Shown here in pieces: positions 56,325-64,000 of a stretch of 64,000 nt of DNA. The stretch is taken from contig CM073593.1 of NCBI GenBank assembly GCA_037074705.1, positions 103,501,738-103,565,737 of the forward strand. The letters run 5' to 3'. The stretch is from Zhengitettix transpicula. Its lineage: Eukaryota > Arthropoda > Insecta > Orthoptera > Tetrigidae. Within the stretch, counting starts at the first letter, position 1, and the number at the start of each line of letters is the position of its first letter. The position numbers and the translations under genes were made by a program. The notes under the pieces were generated by a model. The model saw only the letters and a program-made list of their open reading frames with translations, was not told where the DNA came from and searched no databases.

Positions 56325-56412
56325 CGGACCGGGAATCGAGCCCAGAACCTTCACTTAGTAAGCGATGATCTTAACATCACTAAGACAGGCCCTGGTTTCA
56401 ATTCACGGTCCG
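56325..56412 (-). tRNA. tRNA-like foldback element, copy 1
   Basis: An 88-nt element with complementary ends: CGGACCGGGAATCGAGCCCA at the left, and an imperfect inverse ending CAATTCACGGTCCG at the right. In the minus sense it ends CTGGGCTCGATTCCCGGTCC, a T arm with a good B box. The anticodon-like arm TCGC..GTGA has loop TTACTAA. No A box fits well. A sibling lies at 63615-63701, so this is a family and not a normal tRNA gene. Confidence 0.55.
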
Positions 56413-57842
56413 ATCGTGATTTTTCTACGCTCATCCGTTGATTTAAAATTAATTTTCCAAAAAAAATTGTATAGATTATGTGTAGTGTGGTGGAACTCCC
56501 ACAATCGTACTTGAGAAATACAAATTACGTTCAGAGGATACAAAGAAGAGTAATGGACAAAAATATATTCTGATCCGCTAAATAGGGATCAAATTTGGTA
56601 GAGAGGTGTGAGGAATTCCTGACTGTGGGGATTAATTTTGTGATCAACGATGACGTAATCGAATGGTAAAAATACCAGAGGACGAGGGGGGGGGGGGCGA
56701 GTAACAGAGTTGGTGTGGGACTAATTAAAAGAAGAAGGAGAAACCGTGAGGAACCCATTTCACGGTTCCTGTGTGAAAGTAATGTAACTTCAAGGCTGGA
56801 TTAGATATCTGAAGACGTTACTGGTGTGAAAACCCACCATCTCGAGAGAGTAAACCGGTGTCACGTTGCGTCCATGCGGTTGTCGGAAGTGGTAAGTGTG
56901 GCGTAATCTCGACATGACCACAAAGTCCTTCTGAAGAACGCAAATAAAGAACGAGACACGGCGTGGCGAGACGAGGCGAAGCGACGTGCGAGGAGAGGAA
57001 AAGAGCAAAGGCAAACATTGCAGACAGAGAACCGCTTTGTGAGCTCGTTTAACAACTTGGTCGCACTCGAGGAATTTTAAACGGCTCTAATTGATATTTT
57101 CAGAACTATCATCGTTGTCAAGCAAGGATAGGAACGGCAACTATTTACAGCTCCCTGCGGCAGGAATGCTTCGGCGTCACCAATCTACCGTTGTAGCGGC
57201 CCCAATTATCAGATGACGTGGCAACAGTGCAGAAACGATCCGGGGGAAGGAAATATAAACCTCGATTTGAATTCAACTTTACTTGGAAAATACTCGGTGA
57301 GCGGTAATTGCCGGGATGGCACGGCTTCACCAGTCACGTCACAGCAACCGGAAAAAACAATCCACATATATATTAATCGGGTATCCCATTGACTCAGTAA
57401 AAAAATAATGAAGACGAAAAACTAAACTATATAGGTAGAGAGAAAAAAATCAGCAATTTAAAAGGAAAGCAAAACAAGGAGAAAGACACACGAAATAACA
57501 AAAATAAACCAGATTTTATTCAGGGAAAAGTGAAGGTGTCGAGATAACTTTCTCTCTAGGGCTAGAAAAAAAATTAGTTAGTCTACACCTTCATGAGTAT
57601 TCGGACTCTCTTTGCTGTTCGAGACGTTGAAATAATCTCTATATTAACATTCCTCTTTATTACTTCGTCTCTGTGCCTCCTTCGCTCAATAAACCTACTT
57701 GTTTCTTCCATCTTTATTTCCCCCCCCCCCCCCCTCAGCTTCCCATTTTTAATTCATGATTTTAATAATAATAATAACAAAAATAATACTTCAATTAACC
57801 TAACAAATGTAACTTAATAAATAAACAGCAAAACCGGCCATT
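56413..57842. other. gene-free spacer
   Basis: About 56480-56680 reads weakly like LINE ORF2 (IQRR) but is not convincing. About 56780-57340 is of mixed composition with opposing 61-75-codon frames and no domain. A G12 run lies near 56687 and a C15 run near 57721. Confidence 0.35.
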
Positions 57843-58110
57843 TTGTCAACAAAAAAAAAAGTGGTATGATTCAACTGAAACCAAAAATAATTGCAATATT
57901 ACAACGTTTCGTCTACAATTTTGAGACTTCATCAGGTAAAGAAGAACTCCTTATTGCATTCATAAAAATATATAAGTTAACAGTAGATATCCAAGTACAT
58001 ATTTAGATTCATGACTTCAAGACTGTCTCTTAACCTGATGCTGTCCAAAATTTGTGGACGAAACGTTGCAAATATTTTTGGTTTTAAAAATTTTAATATA
58101 ACGTCTGTTT
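57843..58110. repeat. inverted pair of hammerhead motifs (family C)
   Basis: The minus-strand core at 57906-57935 has the canonical CTGATGA, one extra A, helix II GUCU/AGAC and GAAACGTTGTAATATTG. With the site after ACGUU, GUAA pairs with UUAC ahead of CUGAUGA. The plus-strand core at 58035-58064 has CTGATGC, helix II GUCC/GGAC and GAAACGTTGC. Both are flanked by AAATATTTTTGGTTTTA-like sequence in inverted orientation. Confidence 0.7.
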
Positions 58111-58290
58111 TGAATTAATAAAAGAATTGATGAACTTATACACTTATTTATTATTTTGTAGGAAAAAATCTGAAGAAGATACAAAGAGGTATCGAAACGT
58201 CGTCATAACATAAATACAAAATTAAAAGTGACCTATAAGGTCATCAATTGTATTTTTTTTTGTTTTAGTTGAACACTAATTTTTCTGACA
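58111..58290 (+). repeat. hammerhead-like motif, family B2 single copy
   Basis: The core at 58170-58198 has CTGAAGA, one A, helix II GAUAC/GUAUC and GAAACGTCGTCATAACAT, followed by ACCTATAAGGTCATCAATTG as in the 38.6-kb array. Confidence 0.65.
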
Positions 58291-58670
58291 AATTCACTGT
58301 TTTTCTGATTATTTATTAAATAATAATAATAATAGTGTGTCGTATTTCATAAATTCTGTAAGTTCAGGAATTTTTGTATCTGCTGTGTCTTTGTCGTTTT
58401 CCTTACTCTTCCTCTATTTTCCTTGTTTATGCTTCCTTTCTTTCGGCTAAAAATACTCTTCAATTTCAATCGATCGTGTTAACTATAGTAAGTTTTTCTG
58501 ATTATTTATTAAATAATAATAATAGTGTGTCGTATTCCATAAATACTGTAGGTTCAGGAATTTTTCCATCTGTTGCGTCTTTACCCTTTTTCTCGTTCTT
58601 CCTCTATTTTTATTTGTTTATTCTTCCTTTTTTTCGGCTAAAATACTCTTCAAATTCGACCGATCGTGTT
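58291..58670 (+). repeat. two-copy tandem duplication, ~190-bp unit
   Basis: TCTGATTATTTATTAAATAA, AGTGTGTCGTATT, GTTCAGGAATTTTT and TTCGGCTAAAA recur at about 58301-58485 and 58490-58670. The 108-codon frame across it is not a gene. Confidence 0.85.
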
Positions 58671-59624
58671 AAAATCACACGTCGTGGGACGTTTAAATAA
58701 ACTGGATCCGTACTGTATATTTTTTTTGGTCAATCTGAAGCGATTTTTTCTCTTTTTTTACGATATAAGAAAAACACGGTTGCTGTTAAATTTAGAGGTT
58801 TTGAGGAGTGTGTGTGTGGGGGGGGGGGGGCGATTTTTACTCTCCTCTCGTTAACTAAATTTTTGAATAACCCATCCGATGTTTTATTTTATTTTTTTTC
58901 TTAACAAAAATTCTGGCGAAAAGGGGGCGAAAAATATTTGAAAGCTGTGTGAGCATGATGACCGCTATAGAATCTGCACAACACATACGCAAGGGCATGT
59001 GTGAATAGAAGACGGGGAGAAAATGAATGGACGTCATTCAAAGAACAACCGAGGGTAGGTAGAAAGAGAACTTAACAGCAACCGCTGCTTGAAAGCTTCA
59101 AGAGGGTGTGGAGGAAGAGTGGTGGGGTTGGGGAGGGGTGGGGGGGGGGAAACAGGTCATTTACCTACGAAAGTGCGATAGCGAAAAAAACTCTCCGTCA
59201 TCTACCTCCGCCTTCTCACTCACTTGCTCTGCTTTTATGTGTGCATTCCCATTACTAAACTACAAGAGGAGGTCAGGTTAATAGCAACCGCCTTCTTTAT
59301 CAGTCCACGATGATTTTTTTTTCTCTCTTGAAATTAGCGTTCAGCTTGTGTTGTTAACGGGGATTCGTTGCGTGTGTGTTGCAATAACGTATATATATAT
59401 ACACTTCCACGAATAACTGGACCCTTGGTACTTTTCTATTCTTTGTCAGACACCAGACACGTGGTTCTCTGAATGTAAGAGATCTATTAATCTGAATGAC
59501 AGCGTGCCAGAGTAGTTCTCACTGTAATCTATAAGAATAAAAAATATTATTAAGTATTAAAGAATGATATATTGATGTATTAAATCCATTAATTCTCTCC
59601 TGTGGGAAACAGAACAAGCCAGGA
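58671..59624. other. gene-free spacer
   Basis: G-runs near 58819 and 59141, mixed composition from 58900 to 59520. No gene or known repeat recognised. Confidence 0.45.
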
Positions 59625-61320
59625 AAAGGCCATTATATTATATAAAAATACAATAAATAAAATATTGTAAGCTACATAAATACGAAAATACAAAGAATAC
59701 ATAAATTAGAAATTATTTAAAAGATATATGACTTTTCTTAAAAGTCCAAGTATAATAAATCAGAGAGCAAAACTTCGATAAATCAAAAGAAAAGAAGAAA
59801 AAATAAGGAATAGAGCCAATAACTCGGGGAAAAATTAATTAATTAAATCATCAGGTTTATGACCTCGGAAAAATAAATATTTAAAGGGGAAAACGACGAA
59901 AATACAAAGAATACATAAATTTGAAATTATTTAAAACTTATACGACTTTTCTTAAAAGTCCAAGTATAATAAATCAGGGAGCAAAACTTCGATACAACAA
60001 AAAAAAGAAGAAAAAATAAGTAATAGAGCCAATATCTCAGGAAAAAAATTAATTAATTAAAACATCATTTTTATTACCTCGGAAAAATAAATATTTAAAG
60101 GGGAAAACGACGAAAATACAACGAATACATTAAACTAGAAATTATTTAAAGTTATACGATTTTTCTTAAAAAGTCCAAGTATAATAAATCAGGTAGCAAA
60201 ACTTCGATAAATCAAAAGAAAATAAGAAAAAATAAGGAATAGAGCCAATATTTCAGGAAAAAAATTAATTAAGTAAAACATCAGGTTGATGACCTCGGAA
60301 AAATAAATATTTAAAGGGGAAAACGACAAAAATACCAAGAATATATAAATGAGAAATTATTTAAAAGTTATACGACTTTTCTTAAAGGTCCAAGTATAAT
60401 AAATCATGGAGAAAAACTTCGATAAATCAAAAGAAAAGAAGGAATAATAAGGAATAGAGCCAATATAACAGGAAAGAAATTAATTAAAACCTTTTTATGA
60501 CCTCGGAAAAATAAATAGTTAATGGGGAGAACGACAAAAATACAAAGAATATATAAATGGGAAATTATTTTAAAGTTGTATGATGATATCAAAAGTCCAA
60601 GTATAATAAATCAGGAAGAAGAATTTCCACAAATAAAATGAAAAGAAGAATAAATAAGCAATAGAGGCAAAATATCAATCAAAATTTTTATTTAATTAAA
60701 ACTAAAAAAATTGTTAAATTGGCTGTATGGCTATTTTAATTATTAAAATGTAATTGTCCGATTATATTACATATGAAAAGAAGAATAGGTCATCGAATGG
60801 TACGGAAATACATACACGGGGAATTAATAACAGTAAGATTTTTGACCGTAAAGGGCAATGCTAATTTTTTTTTCGGGAGAGGGAAAAATAAATATTTAAA
60901 GGTGAGAACGACTAAACTACAAAGAATATATAAATAATAAATATATTAAAATTTATATTATTAGGCCTGTATGAAAACTACATGTATAATAAATCAGGCA
61001 GCAGAACTTCGACAATTCAAATAATAATAAGAATAAATAAGCAATGGGGCCAATATGTCAGAAATAAAATTGATTAATCAATTAAAACGAAATTAATTAA
61101 ATTAATTTTTTTATATATTGACTGTATTGCTTTTTTAATCCTTAAAATATAATTCTCCGATTATATTACATATGAAAAGAAGAATAGGTCATCGAATGGT
61201 ACAGAAATACATACACGGGGAATTAATTACAGTAAGATTTTTGACTGTTAAGGGCAAAGTTAATTTTTTTGGGGGGGGATGGGGAGAGGAGAAACTAAAT
61301 ATTTAAAGGGGAGAACGTCG
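59625..61320 (+). repeat. tandem array with ~215-bp and ~400-bp levels
   Basis: TCCAAGTATAATAAATCA occurs at 59745, 59959, 60174, 60389 and 60596, with spacings of 214, 215, 215 and 207 bp. The units share GCAAAACTTCGATAAATCAA, AATAGAGCCAATA, GACCTCGGAAAAATAAATAT and GGGGAAAACGAC. To the right the unit enlarges: GAAAAGAAGAATAGGTCATC, ATACACGGGGAATTAAT and TAAGATTTTTGAC occur at about 60775 and 61172. Confidence 0.9.
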
Positions 61321-62514
61321 AGATGTTGATAATTAAAACTCTATTGTTGAATAACACGCCAAAGTGTCTTTTATCATCTTGCCGCTGATCACTTGTCAAT
61401 TTTTGGAAGGGTAAACGAATCAACGCGGGGGGGGGGAGGGGTTGATATTTAATTACACCATCAAGGAACAGTTTCGTAACACAATTTAATTCCGGCCTTT
61501 AGGTTCATTGAACTTCTTTTTTTTTTTTTTAAAAAAAAGAAAATATAAATAATAATTTTTTTTAACCCCTGTCTTGCATTAAAAATAAATTCTACCTTGA
61601 GATGTTGCTTTATTTTTCATATTATATTTTTCACCTACCATAATCTTTAAGTGACACACCATTACTGCCTCATAATCACCGGGTACTTAAAAAAAACATT
61701 AAAAAATACAATTTTCCAAAATAATTTTAAATTTTTTATTACAACAAGTATATTTCAAAGTGACGTGTGTGAAACAGATCCTTTATAACTTTAATGGTGG
61801 CCTGTGTATTTTTTTTTTGTAATGTGACTGGTTGCATGCCGCGGAACTGTAATTGTCCCCAAACTTATTATGGGCAGGCAGGCAGGCAGGTAGGTAGGTT
61901 GAGGTACTCGTGTCTGGAGAAGGAAGTAGATAACTGCCAACAGGTCAGAACGCAAGGGACAACAAGAAGAAAAAAAAAAGGCAAGGCACACTGGGCGACA
62001 GGATACAGGACACGACAGGGAAGGCAATTAAAAACAGGTCACGCAACGCCTCACGTGGCGGCGACTGGTACGACAAGAAGACAGGACACACGGAGAGAGA
62101 GAAAGAGAGAGAGAGAGAGAGACAGGACACCACACAGAGAGATAGGGCGGAGAAGAAAGAAAAAGTTGCAAAGAGGAAGCGTGAACGTTGTAATAAAAGG
62201 GCAACCGAACTAAAAGAAAATCGTCATGAAAAGACTCTCGGAGAAAGAATAAACGCTTCCGCCCTGAAAATGGCTTCATAAGAATATATGAGGGTCCCAG
62301 AAAAAAAAATAACCCCCTAACAAAAAATAAAATGGAGTGATCAATATCAAAATGTCCCAAATTAGGACGACTCTGGGCGGAGAACTTAGGGTGGGAAGAA
62401 AAAAAAATCATTCCAATTAAAAGTTGACAACATTGCATCATAAATCAAGTTAGGATAATCAAAGGTAATTTAAGAAAAACAGTACTGAACGTGCATTGAC
62501 TCGAGAGATAATAA
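61321..62514. other. gene-free spacer
   Basis: Holds a G8 run near 61428, a GGCA/GGTA microsatellite at about 61874-61900 and an AG run at 62092-62122. Frames of 62-139 codons at 61791-62441 translate the low-complexity sequence and have no domain. Confidence 0.45.
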
Positions 62515-63292
62515 TCTATATATATAAAAATGAATTGCTGTTCGTTAGTCTCACTAAAACTCGAGAACGGCTGAACGGATTTATCTTATCTTAGTCTTGA
62601 AATGTTCGTGGAGGTCTAGGGAAGGTTTAAAAGGAGAGAAAAAATCGAATAATTTCCGGGAAAACCCTAAAAACAGCTCTTTTCTATTTCCCATACAAAC
62701 GTTTTCTAAATAAAATAAAAATCTACACCAGTCGAGCAATTTTCACCAAATTTCGTACACGTGTTCTTTGCGACCAGGAAACAAACACTGTCGGGGTGAG
62801 ACGCGTCTTCCACCCCCAGAAGCGGGGGTGGAAATATTTAAACATACTAAAACAGCCGATATTTGAGTCGGATAAATATTTTTAGGGGTCAAAGATATTG
62901 ATAGTGTTTCTACCAATGTTATCTGAATACAATTTTCATCCCCTACGCCCTGTGAAAAGGACACCCTTCGGGTTTGGGGTGGAGATGCTTTACAGTAAAA
63001 TAACGCGAATACAACCGAGATTGGAGTCAAATCAAAGGTTATGGAAGTCACTGCGTTTAGTTACGACATTCAAATTGGCATTTACCCCTCAGATGCAGGG
63101 ATAGCGGGGTGCAAATTTTGGAACATGTAAACACGGCAGATATTTGCGTTGAAGAAATATTTTTCAGAGTTAATTATAATGATTAGGGTTCGAGTAGCGT
63201 TACATAAAAATTGCGCAAAAGCAGCCGAAATTGGAGTCATATCGGGGGTTATAGATAAATGACATCTCGGGCAACGCCGGGCACCCAGCTGG
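62515..63292 (+). mobile_element. non-autonomous Helitron
   Basis: The 5' end TCTATATATATAAAAATGAA followed by TTGCTGTTCGTTAGTCTC and GAACGGCTGAACGGATTT is the standard Helitron start known from insects. The 3' end reads GGGCAACGCCGGGCACC, then CAGCTGG (CTRR). It sits between A (62514) and T (63293), the expected insertion site. Near the 3' end GGC/GCC can form a short hairpin. A ~200-bp internal duplication is visible: GAGATTGGAGTCAAATC near 63018 and GAAATTGGAGTCATATC near 63227. At about 778 bp it carries no Rep/helicase coding sequence, so it needs an autonomous partner. Confidence 0.87.
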
Positions 63293-63614
63293 TATGAAAT
63301 AAAGCAATGAAATATGACGTTTCGTAATACTGTCATTCAAAGTATTCAAAAAAAAACTCAGTTATGGAAAGAGCAGAAAAAATAATTAAAGGATATGAAT
63401 TAAGTATACGACCATTTATTTACGAAAAATATAAGTATTAATTCCGTAGTTTTTTTTCGGCGAGGGGGTATGGGTTGCTTATTACTGTATCAAACCATTA
63501 TTGCTATATAATAATACCAATATAACAACTGGAAATATTTGGAAAACAATTTAAAAAACTCACGAGAAACAGTACCATAATATTAAATGGTCGGGATGGA
63601 AAAAAAAAAATCTT
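63293..63614. other. gene-free AT-rich spacer
   Basis: Nothing recognised. Confidence 0.4.
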
Positions 63615-63701
63615 GACCAGACCGGGAATCGAACCCGGGAACTCCACTCCGGTTGAATTTCCAGTCAGGTGGAGGTCCTAGGTTCGATTCCCGGTCCGGT
63701 C
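63615..63701 (+). tRNA. tRNA-like foldback element, copy 2
   Basis: An 87-nt element whose ends are inverted repeats over 21 bp with one mismatch (GACCAGACCGGGAATCGAAC against the inverse of GTTCGATTCCCGGTCCGGTC). Both strands therefore end in a perfect B box, GGTTCGATTCC. A weak anticodon-like arm can be drawn on the plus strand. It is closely related to the copy at 56325. Its fold suggests a pol III-type retroposon end or a foldback unit, not a working tRNA. Confidence 0.6.
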
Positions 63702-64000
63702 GAGTTTTTTTTTCCTCATCCTGATCCTTTATTCTATGTATCGCAGACTCTGTGTGCTTCAACTGGAAAATATATTTTGTGTGTTCTTGGGAAAATAATT
63801 GTTTGTTCATTTGTAAATAAAAGGATTAATATCCTTAAATTGTATAATCGAAAAATAAAAGGAAATCGATTTAATCGATTATTAATAAATACCATTATTT
63901 CATAATATAAGATATAAACCTAAAATTGCATTGCTCGATAAGATTATAAAGGAAAAGAAACACGTTGAATAGACTGTAACAATAATAATAATAATTTTTG
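63702..64000. other. gene-free AT-rich spacer to window end
   Basis: Nothing recognised; ends in a TAA/AAT microsatellite at about 63980-63995. Confidence 0.4.

Noticed and set aside
56480..56680. Possible third LINE ORF2 relic on the plus strand (YLRNTNYVQRIQRRVM)
   Set aside because: Only a short QRR-like block fits; flanking residues do not match the expected WxP and LxxRR patterns, so it may be chance.

Overview
The window is non-coding, repeat-dominated DNA from an animal nuclear genome, most likely an invertebrate and perhaps an arthropod. The basis is eukaryotic tRNA-Val genes with internal A and B boxes, an insect-type Helitron end, decayed mariner, non-LTR and Penelope-like coding relics, AT-rich spacers and long microsatellites. 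The phylum is inferred from the kinds of transposon and is not proven. No intact protein-coding gene could be supported. The longest open frames are by-products of tandem repeats.

Layout. 1-5.6 kb: AT-rich spacer, two terminal repeats of the Penelope-like family, and an inverted-repeat element. 5.6-8.0 kb: TA and AG microsatellites and a 12-copy minisatellite (137/151 bp). 8-17.4 kb: dense Penelope-like terminal repeats, including tandem arrays with a ~174-bp period in both orientations. 11.9-12.7, 19.4-21.4, 29.8, 37.1, 42.1-44.2, 49.1, 51.4 and 52.5 kb: twelve copies of a ~0.5-kb A-tailed retroposon, three with clear target-site duplications. 21.9 and 53.0-53.6 kb: C-terminal relics of two non-LTR retrotransposon ORF2 proteins. 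23.0-24.7, 25.5-27.7 and 38.6-39.9 kb: tandem arrays of 100, 265-305 and ~148 bp that share a hammerhead-like core or its remains. 29.1 kb: start of a mariner transposase. 29.6-30.8 kb: a Penelope-like element with a GIY-YIG endonuclease relic. 34.6-35.3 and 54.9-55.5 kb: two tandem pairs of tRNA-Val(UAC) genes. 46.0-47.6 and 59.6-61.3 kb: further tandem arrays. 62.5-63.3 kb: a non-autonomous Helitron.

The most interesting system is a set of repeat families sharing one RNA motif: CTGANGA, a short hairpin of variable sequence, then GAAACGTY. This is the core of a hammerhead ribozyme. The ACGT that follows GAA is self-complementary. In a tandem transcript it could form helix III with the ACGT of the preceding copy and place the cleavage site directly after it. 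Helix I then pairs in several families (for example GUGU with GCAC, or GUAA with UUAC), and helix II differs in sequence between families while keeping its pairing. One family flanks a Penelope-like GIY-YIG endonuclease relic in the expected sense. Its ~174-bp tandem arrays resemble the small hammerhead-bearing retrozymes known from animals.

Between the repeats lie several short islands of higher complexity and GC content (around 22.5, 31.1, 36.2, 38.1, 47.8 and 52.0 kb) that could be conserved regulatory DNA in a gene-poor region. That is only a hypothesis.
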